Source of the DNA: CAZPZZ01 sp964591245
Lineage (GTDB): Bacteria; Acidobacteriota; Vicinamibacteria; Vicinamibacterales; UBA8438
Length of the DNA: 9,974 nt
NCBI GenBank assembly: GCA_964591245.1
Contig: CAZPZZ010000150.1
Span: 1-9,974, forward strand
Direction: 5' to 3'
The position numbers were made by a program, and so were the translations under genes. Positions 1 to 6,950 of the stretch are shown here, piece by piece (position 1 is the first letter of the stretch; every line of letters starts with the position of its first letter). Below the pieces are notes generated by a model. The model saw nothing but the letters and a program-made list of their open reading frames with translations, was not told where the DNA came from and made no database searches.

Positions 1-1781
1 GGTTCCACCACGCTGAACGACAACATCATGCCGGCCTCGAGATGTTCGGCGATATGGCAGTGCGCCATCCAGCGACCAGGATTTGACATCTCGACCAGAT
101 AGTCCACCGTCGACCCCACCGGCACCAGCGCCGTGTCCTTCCAGACGAGGTTCTCGTTCGGCACGCCGTCAACGGAGAGGACCAGGAAGCGCTGCCCGTG
201 GATGTGGAAGGGATGCTGCATGGGGTGAATCGTCCCTGGGTCGTTCACGACCCGAATCTTGACCACCTCGCCGACCGTGAACTGCCACTCGATGTCCATA
301 TTCTCGCGACCCGTGTCCAGGTCTCGGAGAGTCCAGTGCACCTGTTCCGCACTCGAGAGCCAATTCATCATGGGCATCGCGTCGTTCCACTCTAGCGGCG
401 GCGCATACAACCCGGCTTCGAACTCCATCGCGCGCACGATGGCCAGCGGGAGGTTCTCGATGTCCAGCGTCAGCGCGAGCCGGTGATCGACCGGACGACC
501 AAAGTACTGCCGATAGCGATCAATATCGGCCCCGACATCGTCGTGCTCGCGCAGTGACTCGAACGTGTCCGTGTGGTCCTCCGGAGGGCTCCCCTCCTTC
601 ACGATGACCGTACCAAGCCGGTCGGTGCGCGCATAGAACTCGCCACGAAAGTCATCGATCGCCTGCACGGCGTTGGTGATGGGAACTTCCCCCGGTTCAT
701 CGAATTGCACTTCGACGATGTAGCGCTCGGCTGGCGCGATCACCACCGAATGCACCCACGCCTCCCGTTCGAATTTGCTGACATCTGAACCGATAAGCTT
801 GATGGGAGCGCCCCCGAACACAACATTGTAGGTTCGCGTATTCGCTACGTTCGTCAGATAGAACCGCACCACCGCGCCCCTGGCAACCTCCAGGCGATAG
901 TCAGTGGCGCCGTTGACGAGCATGACGTTCCCGAACCGGCCCATGAGCGCATGAGTCGCCGTTTGCTCACCAAACGGGATCAGTCCGAGATCATCCATCA
1001 GCAGATCATCGAGAAGAAGGGTCTCCTCGCGGTTGACTGCGTTGTAGTAGTCCCGTTCAGGCGCCTCGACGAGCAAGTTGCCGTACAACCCGAGATCCTG
1101 CTGACGGTCCTCTCGCATATGTGGGTGATACCAGTAGATGCCAGCATCTCGAAACACCAACTCATAGCGAAACGAGTCGCCGGCCGCAACCGGTTGCTGG
1201 GTGATGTTGGGTACGCCGTCGAAACGATTATCGAGACGAAGGCCATGCCAATGCACGGTCGTGTCGTGCGGGATCTCGTTGGTGAAATTCACCACAATGG
1301 TCGACCCACGCGGCGCGCGAAGCAGCGGTCCTGGATACATCCCGTTGTATCCGTACATGACCAGCACCTTCCCGTTAATCGTCCGGCGCACAAGGGACGC
1401 CGTCATCTCAATGACGGCGCCATCCGCCACGTCGAGGATCGCGGCCGGGACGGCTTCTGGGAGTGAATTGGGGTCGACGTCCACTCCCGCGAGGAATGGA
1501 TCAACCGTGGGGTTCGCGCCCATCAACTCCGGCAGCATCGGCATTGGCCGATCCATCGGGGGCATACGCCACGCAGCCGGTTCCGTGGCGAGCGAGTGCC
1601 CCATCGGAGGAGATTCGACCCGCCGCTGACCGGACGCCGTCGACGCCTCGGCCCCCGTGTCCAACGAGCTGGCCGCGTTCGGCGCCGGTTCGTGCCGTGA
1701 CTGCGCCGTCGCCGGCAACCCAGTCAGGATCAACAGGATGACACAGGTGCCAAGTCGCCTGGGCGCGGCCGGAACACTCAT
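1..1781 (-). CDS. Three-domain multicopper oxidase (laccase/CopA-like), secreted; 3' end runs off the window
   Basis: Copper oxidase that takes electrons from a substrate (phenolic, metal ion or other, not determinable) and reduces O2 to water, outside the cytoplasm. 593 codons are visible without a stop. A Sec-type signal lies at residues 1-27 (RR, then a Leu/Ile-rich core ending ATA-Q). Residues 28-120 form a low-complexity extension with six Met between 60 and 87. Cupredoxin domains span about 122-240, 250-393 and 431-593. All four copper motifs are present: HWHG (H177, H179), WYHPH (H219, H221), HPFHIH (H523, H526, H528), and HCHIAEH with C575, H576, H580 and axial M585. A Met axial ligand usually means a lower-potential type 1 copper. 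Only the last few residues should be missing. The ATG overlaps the upstream TGA by one base (TGATG) and has only a weak ribosome site, suggesting translational coupling. Family is certain; substrate is unknown. Confidence 0.97.
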   Translation of the reverse strand, partial: MSVPAAPRRLGTCVILLILTGLPATAQSRHEPAPNAASSLDTGAEASTASGQRRVESPPMGHSLATEPAAWRMPPMDRPMPMLPELMGANPTVDPFLAGVDVDPNSLPEAVPAAILDVADGAVIEMTASLVRRTINGKVLVMYGYNGMYPGPLLRAPRGSTIVVNFTNEIPHDTTVHWHGLRLDNRFDGVPNITQQPVAAGDSFRYELVFRDAGIYWYHPHMREDRQQDLGLYGNLLVEAPERDYYNAVNREETLLLDDLLMDDLGLIPFGEQTATHALMGRFGNVMLVNGATDYRLEVARGAVVRFYLTNVANTRTYNVVFGGAPIKLIGSDVSKFEREAWVHSVVIAPAERYIVEVQFDEPGEVPITNAVQAIDDFRGEFYARTDRLGTVIVKEGSPPEDHTDTFESLREHDDVGADIDRYRQYFGRPVDHRLALTLDIENLPLAIVRAMEFEAGLYAPPLEWNDAMPMMNWLSSAEQVHWTLRDLDTGRENMDIEWQFTVGEVVKIRVVNDPGTIHPMQHPFHIHGQRFLVLSVDGVPNENLVWKDTALVPVGSTVDYLVEMSNPGRWMAHCHIAEHLEAGMMLSFSVVE

Positions 1782-2407
1782 CAGCGGGTCCCGATGCCAC
1801 GCACAGGAGCATCGCCGAAGCCGTACCTCGCGCAGGGTTCGTTCTCATATGGCCCGTGTCCGGCGAGTGTATGCATGAAACCACTCCGCGAGACGCCGCG
1901 TGACACGATAGGCCCGCTCCACGACGTCGTCACAAATTCGCCCTCGGGTTCCAGGGTCAGAACGACTAGATACTTGTTCCAGTCAACAACGCCCCCAACC
2001 GAACCATGCTCGTCAAGCACCCCGAGTCGTTTGACCTCGTCAATCTCCGGGGTGGTGACCCACGCGGTATAGTTCCCGCGCTTCGGAGGTCGCAGACGCT
2101 CGAAGGTCACCCTCACGTCGTAGATGTATCGTCCCTCGGCCGTGACTGCGACGCCGAACGGAGAACGCGCGAACGACGCGTATGCCACACCTCGTGACCG
2201 ACCGGTTCCTGGAACCCGACCAGTCTTGACCATCTCGATGGCGTAGGTCGCATTCGAGAATGGAAGAACCATCTGGCGACACGGCACCCCGGGCCCAACA
2301 GAGTTGCCGACGGCGACCACCGGGATGCCTCCGAGCAGAGCCGCCATCGTCACCGCCGCCACCACACCAGGCACCGCCACGGGAACCCGGCCCCGCCCCT
2401 TGCGCAT
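1781..2407 (-). CDS. Secreted 208-aa protein with an RskA-C-like core, unknown function
   Basis: I do not recognise a named family for the whole protein. An N-terminal signal or anchor is clear: MRKGRGR, then a hydrophobic stretch at about 8-34. The core at about 96-170 follows the pattern of the extracellular domain of anti-sigma-K factors (RskA C-terminal domain): Y-x-x-W at 113-116, then LG at 128-129, LEP at 152-154, and SGP at 164-166. The cytoplasmic zinc-type anti-sigma domain of true RskA proteins is absent. The mature part has only two Cys (C43 and C192), which could form a disulfide. A C-terminal stretch (177-192) carries M178, H179 and H184. The frame is open further upstream to 2482, but the ATG at 2407 is preferred: it overlaps the stop of the upstream gene (TAATG), has GGAGG seven bases before it, and is followed directly by the signal peptide. 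Its position before the copper oxidase suggests an accessory or partner role, which is inference. Confidence 0.85.
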   Translation of the reverse strand: MRKGRGRVPVAVPGVVAAVTMAALLGGIPVVAVGNSVGPGVPCRQMVLPFSNATYAIEMVKTGRVPGTGRSRGVAYASFARSPFGVAVTAEGRYIYDVRVTFERLRPPKRGNYTAWVTTPEIDEVKRLGVLDEHGSVGGVVDWNKYLVVLTLEPEGEFVTTSWSGPIVSRGVSRSGFMHTLAGHGPYENEPCARYGFGDAPVRGIGTR

Positions 2408-3747
2408 TACGGCCCCTCCGGGCCGTGGTCCCAATCCTGCGCACTCGAAACATTGGGCACTCCCCACTGCTCGCCGTCCCATCCCTGGAAGCCTGCCATA
2501 CGAAACGTCCAGAACCCCGTCGTCATATCGCTGACAGTGATCAGGCCATCGGCGTTTCGGACATCCACGCCAAAGGCACCATTGAACATCGGATACCGGC
2601 GCGTATTCGGCGGCCCCACGTAGGTGTCGTAGTAGGCCACCGTCACCGGATTGTGAGGATCCATCATGCTGAACACCTGCAACCCGTCGAGATATCCCGA
2701 CACGAACACGTAGGGATACCGCACTTCATGGTTGTGTGTCAGATTTTTCCAGTCAGCGGTCCAGCCCGAGATCGGCCGTGAAATGTTCCGCACCTCGCCG
2801 CTGAGCCCTGGCTCGAGATCAAAGATGCGCAGCGGTGCAAATTGATACTCCGTCTCGGCGATGACGTAACGTCCGTCGGGCATCGGGGTAAAGGTGTGCC
2901 CGCTGCGGACACCCCTGATACCGGTGAGGGTGACGAGTAGTTCTGGCTGCTCTATATCCGAGATATTGTAGACATAGTAGCCTCCGGTGCCTCCCCCGTA
3001 GAACCGATCTTCTCCCGTGTCCGGATGATAGCCGACGTAAAAGTCGTGGTACCCACGTCGGCCGTCGACCGTATCCCCAACAGGAACCCGGCCGATCAGC
3101 GCCTCGTCCAGCCGTCCCTCCACGACCATCCCTAGGTCGTACACAGCGGCGTAGGGCGCGGAAATGGTCGTGAACAGCAAGACCCGTCCGCTACTGTGTT
3201 TATAGATGAATATGTTATGAAAACCACCTGGCGCATCGGGCCTGCGAAGCCGGGCGACCTCCGTGACACCCGCCGCGTCCGGCAGACTGGTGACGTCGAC
3301 CACCACCGCTCCCAGGTCGCTATCCGGCCCCCCCTGACCAAATTGCAACGACTGCACGTAGTAATAGCGCCCCGCCCACTTGAAATGCTTGACGTCCATT
3401 CCCCCGGTACCGAGGTGCAGGTCCTGGTTCTCGACCCGCCACCGGTAGATGACCCGCGGCCGCGACGGATCCGAGATGTCGATCACGTCCGTCCCTTTCT
3501 CGCCCTCGTCCCCGTAAACCATGCGGGCCACGTAGGCAAACGGCCGGGCCAGGTCCTGCTCGACGTCCATGTCTGCCACACTGAGCCGTGGTCCCAGGGG
3601 AAGGTGCCCCACTACCTCGACATTTCCGCTTCCGGGGTTGTCGGGCGTCCAGAGGGCGACACCCTGACCAGATACCCCAGGTTCGACGAGCAGGACGATC
3701 GCCACGACAAGGCCAGCCATCGCCAGAATCGGATTACGCTTCTGCAC
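2407..3747 (-). CDS. LVIVD-repeat beta-propeller, secreted
   Basis: A 446-aa exported beta-propeller of the LVIVD type. Such proteins are thought to act as extracellular binding scaffolds, and no reaction is known. A signal peptide covers about 1-28 (QKRN, hydrophobic core 8-21, cleavage near VSG-QG). Propeller blades repeat the pattern 'name, Asp, (I/V)SDP..P..(V/L)': clear copies at 87-103 (DVIDISDPSRPRVIYRW), 259-274 (NISDIEQPELL) and 356-373 (FSMMDPHNPVTV), with weaker copies near 147-168 and 306-325. Conserved-looking His residues sit in turns (H177, H234, H284, H338, H340). The start chosen is GTG at 3747, because a full GAGGTG ribosome site lies five bases before it and it places the signal peptide at the N-terminus. 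The frame is open to 3849, and ATG at 3720 is an alternative that would cut the signal's charged end. It overlaps the next gene by one base. Partner or ligand unknown. Confidence 0.93.
   Translation of the reverse strand: MQKRNPILAMAGLVVAIVLLVEPGVSGQGVALWTPDNPGSGNVEVVGHLPLGPRLSVADMDVEQDLARPFAYVARMVYGDEGEKGTDVIDISDPSRPRVIYRWRVENQDLHLGTGGMDVKHFKWAGRYYYVQSLQFGQGGPDSDLGAVVVDVTSLPDAAGVTEVARLRRPDAPGGFHNIFIYKHSSGRVLLFTTISAPYAAVYDLGMVVEGRLDEALIGRVPVGDTVDGRRGYHDFYVGYHPDTGEDRFYGGGTGGYYVYNISDIEQPELLVTLTGIRGVRSGHTFTPMPDGRYVIAETEYQFAPLRIFDLEPGLSGEVRNISRPISGWTADWKNLTHNHEVRYPYVFVSGYLDGLQVFSMMDPHNPVTVAYYDTYVGPPNTRRYPMFNGAFGVDVRNADGLITVSDMTTGFWTFRMAGFQGWDGEQWGVPNVSSAQDWDHGPEGP
2415..2419 (-). promoter_or_regulatory. 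Ribosome binding site inside the LVIVD gene for the 208-aa gene
   Basis: GGAGG on the minus strand, seven bases before the ATG at 2407. It lies within the last codons of the LVIVD gene, whose stop overlaps that ATG, and selects 2407 over the upstream start at 2482. Confidence 0.75.
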
Positions 3748-3752
3748 GCTTG

Positions 3753-3758
3753 CACCTC
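3753..3758 (-). promoter_or_regulatory. Ribosome binding site deciding a GTG start (LVIVD gene)
   Basis: GAGGTG on the minus strand pairs six of six with the canonical anti-Shine-Dalgarno sequence, with five bases to the GTG at 3747. This supports GTG 3747 over the longer frame open to 3849. Confidence 0.8.
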
Positions 3759-3901
3759 GCAGGATTTGGAAACGAGTCAATGGGGCACCTTGCCCGTAGA
3801 AGATCCGTCCCTCACGGCTCAGAGCCCTCACATCAGGCCAACAGCACACGCACCGCCCACCACGCGTCTACTCATCACGCCACGCGACATGGGCACGACA
3901 C

Positions 3902-3916
3902 GAGACGGCCGGTCTC
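3902..3916 (-). terminator. Small hairpin after the DUF3500 stop
   Basis: GAGAC-CGGCC-GTCTC on the minus strand, starting five bases after the TGA. A five-pair stem without a T-run. Together with the 173-bp gap before the LVIVD gene it may separate two transcription units, but the evidence is weak. Confidence 0.25.
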
Positions 3917-3920
3917 TGGC

Positions 3921-4997
3921 TCAGTTCACGATTAGGGCACCCAACTGCACATCACCGTGGGAGCGAGCAACGTGTTCTCGCAGCAGGTCACGACCAAGGT
4001 CGCCATCGAAGTCTCGAAAGGCGGCATGAATGTGATTCGGATCTTCTTGTGTGTTGTCGAACTCGATCAAGAAGTTCTCGCCCTGGACGCGATAGTAGGC
4101 CACCGCCCCGCGTTCCGTCGGTCCCGCCCACGCAAAATAGGTATCGTCCAGCCCACCATCCCGAACGGCCCGACGGCGCAACGCCGCGATGTCGTCAGCC
4201 ATAATCGACACGTACGAGCCGATCACGGCCGCCAGTTGTTCACGCTGCGCCGGCGAGAGCGCCGAACCCGGGATCCCGATCGGCTCGAGGGGATCGACAA
4301 CAAGATCAGCTCCCGTCACGACATTGGTAGGAGCGACGTCATCGAAGATCGCCACCTCACGCTGTTCGGCATCCAAAGACGCCAGCAGCGCCCGGGCAGT
4401 ATCCTCCTGCGCTTTCATCGCGCGCAACCCTTTGCGCGGCCCCGACGGGACCGTCGCCGGATTGGCCCCGAGGAAGGTGGGCGTACTCGCGGTTAACACG
4501 CCCTCGACGACCGTAAAGTGCAATGACAGGTGGTGGCCCTCCCAACGCCATCCCCATGTCGCCCCCTCCCCCGGCGCACCGAAGACAGACACCCAGTAGG
4601 CATCCTGATCCCGGGCGAACTGTCGATCCTCTCCCTCGACGAGGACGCCCAGAATACCCTCCACCTCCATGATCTGCTGAGCCGTCAGGTAGCCCTCCTG
4701 GCTCAAACCAGACCGCAGCAGATCCAGGGCACGCACCTTCTGCCCCGATGTCATCTCGCTGTAGACCACACCGTGACGTTCGAACACTTCAGGTGGAATA
4801 AAGTGATGCCTGGAACGTTCTTCGGAATCGAAGCCAAAGGTTGCCTCCTCGCCTTGCTCGCTCGACAACGAGGCCAAGAAGTTTTCCGCCGCCGCCGTCA
4901 TGACATCGACGTCACGTTGTTGCTGAAGACTCTCTAACGCGACGGTACCACTCAGCGTCACGACGGTAGCCACTAATGCGATCCTCGAACCCTGCAT
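3921..4997 (-). CDS. DUF3500 family secreted protein
   Basis: A 358-aa protein matching DUF3500, a family without an assigned biochemical role. The recognisable family core is ATWGWRWEGHHLSLHF at 146-161. A second conserved-looking block near the C-terminus is EDPNHIHAAFRDFDGDLGRD at 318-337. A short signal peptide is present (MQGSR, hydrophobic 6-20, probable cleavage near VALE). Two stretches look duplicated: 'FLASLSSEQGEEATFGFD' at 40-57 and 'LLASLDAEQREVAIFDD' at 204-220, each opening a half of the protein. His pairs H155/H156 and H322/H324 are candidate metal or active-site residues (inference only). The start is ATG 4997, with GAGGAGG six bases upstream; an in-frame TTG at 5000 is too close to that site. 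The gene lies 150 bp after the serine hydrolase and 173 bp before the LVIVD gene, all on one strand, so co-transcription is possible but not shown. Confidence 0.92.
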   Translation of the reverse strand: MQGSRIALVATVVTLSGTVALESLQQQRDVDVMTAAAENFLASLSSEQGEEATFGFDSEERSRHHFIPPEVFERHGVVYSEMTSGQKVRALDLLRSGLSQEGYLTAQQIMEVEGILGVLVEGEDRQFARDQDAYWVSVFGAPGEGATWGWRWEGHHLSLHFTVVEGVLTASTPTFLGANPATVPSGPRKGLRAMKAQEDTARALLASLDAEQREVAIFDDVAPTNVVTGADLVVDPLEPIGIPGSALSPAQREQLAAVIGSYVSIMADDIAALRRRAVRDGGLDDTYFAWAGPTERGAVAYYRVQGENFLIEFDNTQEDPNHIHAAFRDFDGDLGRDLLREHVARSHGDVQLGALIVN

Positions 4998-5003
4998 CAA
5001 TAT

Positions 5004-5010
5004 CCTCCTC
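5004..5010 (-). promoter_or_regulatory. Ribosome binding site for the DUF3500 gene
   Basis: GAGGAGG on the minus strand, with six bases to the ATG at 4997. It is a near-perfect site and favours ATG over the in-frame TTG three bases upstream. Confidence 0.85.
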
Positions 5011-5133
5011 TACTGCGTATTCCCGACGCGTCGTTCCGCAACGCCTCGGTAATCCGCCTTCTGTGTGTCACGCACCCCGAACACCCCATCTCGCTTGGTC
5101 ACGCAGAGCCGGTCCGGCGCCTGCATGGGCGCG

Positions 5134-5147
5134 TCGCCGTCCGGCGA
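5134..5147 (-). terminator. Hairpin immediately after the serine hydrolase stop
   Basis: TCGCC-GGAC-GGCGA on the minus strand begins one base after the TGA. The stem is five GC-rich pairs but no T-run follows, so it is at best a weak or factor-dependent terminator, or an mRNA 3'-end/stability element. Confidence 0.3.
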
Positions 5148-6416
5148 TCAGTCGATAATCGCCTGCATCACGGCGTTTTCAAATGCCGGACGGAGCTCAC
5201 GAATCGGGGTCTGGATCATCAAGATTGCAACGATCTCATCCCTCGGATCCACCCAAAAATGCGTTCCGCACGCTCCGCTCCATCCATAACTCCCGTCCGA
5301 AAGCCGCGAGCCTCCAGCCACGGCATCACTGACCACTCGCACGCCGAGGCCATATCCCTCGCCCCGAAGTCGCCCTGGAAGCGTGTCGGCGATATGTAAC
5401 CCCGCCATCTGCTCGACCGTTCTCGGACTGAGCAATCTCTTGCCATTTAAGACACCGCCGTTGAGCAACATCTGACCAAACTTCACGTAATCCCCCGCGG
5501 TCGAGACGAGTCCGCCTGATGCCCGGTGAAACTTCGGTCGTTGCATGCGGTCGGGGTCGGGATCCAGTTCAACGCCGTCGTCACTTCGCCGGTAGGCGGT
5601 CACCAAACGCGATGCCAGTGTGGCGTCCGGGTGGAACGAGGTATCGCCCATCCCGAGCGGGTCGAAGATACGTTCTTGCATAAAGACGTCCAACGGGCGC
5701 CCCGACACGATCTCGACGATACGACCGAGCGTCTGGAACCCGGCTCCGGGACTATAGGACCAACGAGACCCGGGCTGAAACTCGAGAACGGTCTGGCCGA
5801 GCCGCGGCACGTAGTCCGCCAGGGTCTCGCCCGGTCGCTGGGCAATCGGCCGCTCGGACGCATTACTCATCGGGCCACTCACCAGCCCAGAGGTATGCGT
5901 CAGCAGATCACGCACGGTCACCGGTCGGAGTGCCGGCACACTGTCAACCAGACGCTCGCCATCACCACTTCCCGCTCGCCGGCCAGAGGACGCAACCGCC
6001 ACGTCGAGCCCGGCGAACTCAGGAATGTATTGCGACACCTGATCGGTAATTCGAAGCTTGCCCTCCTCGACCATCATCATGACGGCCACTCCGGTAATCA
6101 CCTTCGTCATGGACGCAATCCGGAACACGGCGTCGCGAGCGGTCGCTACCCCACCCTCGAATGCCGTGCGCCCATGCGCCTCAAGATGAGCCACATGACC
6201 TCGACGAGCCACCAGGGTAACGGCCCCGCTGATCTCACCGGCGTCAATATGGCGCTGTATCAATTCGTTAATTCGCACGAGCCGCACCGACGACAGCCCA
6301 ACTTCCTCGGGATTCGCCATCGGCAACGAGGATTCCGCCGCGTGGAGCCAACCCGTCAGTGCAAGTGCACTCACGATGGCAAGGGTCGCGGCGATCGAGC
6401 GGGTCCTGGTAGTCAT
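5148..6416 (-). CDS. Class C beta-lactamase-family serine hydrolase, secreted
   Basis: A 422-aa exported member of the beta-lactamase/penicillin-binding-protein-like hydrolase family (PF00144 type). These enzymes cleave esters, amides or D-amino-acid peptides; most in environmental bacteria are not antibiotic resistance enzymes. Seen: signal peptide 1-27 (MTTRTR, hydrophobic core 7-23, LHA-AE); catalytic SxxK as S102-M-T-K105; DLLTHTSGL at 170-178; a second-motif tyrosine Y221 in YSPG, where YxN is usual; FDPLGMGDTSF at 251-261; and ASGGL at 299-303. The KTG-type strand is replaced by GWSGACGTHFWVDP at 378-391, typical of esterase-like members. The frame extends to 6455, but the ATG at 6416 is preferred: GGGAG lies seven bases before it and the signal begins there. 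It is first in the minus-strand set and borders the divergent region. Substrate is unknown; an esterase or peptidase acting in the periplasm is most likely. Confidence 0.95.
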   Translation of the reverse strand: MTTRTRSIAATLAIVSALALTGWLHAAESSLPMANPEEVGLSSVRLVRINELIQRHIDAGEISGAVTLVARRGHVAHLEAHGRTAFEGGVATARDAVFRIASMTKVITGVAVMMMVEEGKLRITDQVSQYIPEFAGLDVAVASSGRRAGSGDGERLVDSVPALRPVTVRDLLTHTSGLVSGPMSNASERPIAQRPGETLADYVPRLGQTVLEFQPGSRWSYSPGAGFQTLGRIVEIVSGRPLDVFMQERIFDPLGMGDTSFHPDATLASRLVTAYRRSDDGVELDPDPDRMQRPKFHRASGGLVSTAGDYVKFGQMLLNGGVLNGKRLLSPRTVEQMAGLHIADTLPGRLRGEGYGLGVRVVSDAVAGGSRLSDGSYGWSGACGTHFWVDPRDEIVAILMIQTPIRELRPAFENAVMQAIID

Positions 6417-6423
6417 GTCTGAA

Positions 6424-6428
6424 CTCCC
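6424..6428 (-). promoter_or_regulatory. Ribosome binding site for the serine hydrolase gene
   Basis: GGGAG on the minus strand, seven bases before the ATG at 6416. It selects this start over the upstream ATG at 6455. Confidence 0.7.
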
Positions 6429-6938
6429 ACGCGGTAAGTCCGAACGCCGATGCACGCAGCGTATCGGCTTCGTCAGCGGCTTAGGCGGTCGACTGGTTCA
6501 CGTCAACGACGGGGTCAATTATCCTGGCCGCGGGCGGACGGCCACGTGGTGACCGCAAACGTCTCGCCATGACCAGACAAACGATCCCCATCATACGACT
6601 CCCCCGGCACCGGCTCCAATGGGCGCCGTGCTCGGTCGCTCGTGCATTGACAGAGCTGCCGACTCCAACCGGCGTCCACCATCGGCTACTAGCGCAACAC
6701 CCAACGACACTCCATGCGCCGAACCGGACCGCCGCGAAGCGCACGACGTGGGAGGCACGCGAGGTAAGACACCCGATGCTGGCCACACTCTTGCCACTTG
6801 CGCTGTAAGATTACCGGGCGTGCGCCGGTCGTGAGCAGCACGCGCCGCGACCAGGAACTAGCCGCACGCTATTCAAGGCAACGGCTGGAATTGCGTTACC
6901 ATCGACGCTCGTAGGCGGTTCTGGATCCGCCGCGTAGT

Positions 6939-6944
6939 GAGGAG
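6939..6944 (+). promoter_or_regulatory. Ribosome binding site for the FMN dehydrogenase gene
   Basis: GAGGAG, six bases before the ATG at 6951. It is a strong, well-spaced site and confirms this start, which places the twin-arginine motif at residues 16-22. Confidence 0.85.
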
Positions 6945-6950
6945 AGACAC

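Larger units (their letters stand above)
6417..6950. other. Divergent intergenic region, presumed to hold both promoters
   Basis: 534 bp between the divergently transcribed serine hydrolase and flavin dehydrogenase genes. Both gene sets presumably start here, but I could not find a convincing paired -35/-10 on either strand. A lone TTGACA at 6647-6652 has no -10 at the right distance. A minus-strand frame of 101 codons (6786-6481) shows no recognisable motifs and no good ribosome site, and I do not call it a gene. A short inverted repeat (TGGCC/GGCCA, about 6525-6543) is present. Nothing else stands out. Confidence 0.6.

Noticed and set aside
1501..1884. Minus-strand 127-codon frame overlapping the oxidase start
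   Set aside because: It is out of frame with the oxidase, whose own frame shows a signal peptide and reads without a break into all four copper motifs.
3196..4029. Plus-strand 277-codon frame and similar long plus frames over the minus-strand genes
   Set aside because: Antisense shadows of the LVIVD, DUF3500 and hydrolase genes, rich in His/Arg/Pro with no family signature.
5148..6416. Calling the serine hydrolase an antibiotic-resistance beta-lactamase
   Set aside because: Only SxxK matches AmpC-type enzymes; the other two motifs are esterase-like and the locus has no resistance context.
6480..6520. Minus-strand TTGACG with TAAGCC 17 bases later as a promoter for the hydrolase
   Set aside because: The -35 is good, but the -10 matches only two of six positions.
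6647..6652. Perfect TTGACA as a -35 box
   Set aside because: The sequence 16-18 bases downstream is GC-rich and does not resemble a -10 element.
6481..6786. Minus-strand 101-codon frame in the divergent region
   Set aside because: No recognisable motif, mixed Arg/Cys/Trp-rich composition typical of chance frames in GC-rich DNA, and no good ribosome site.
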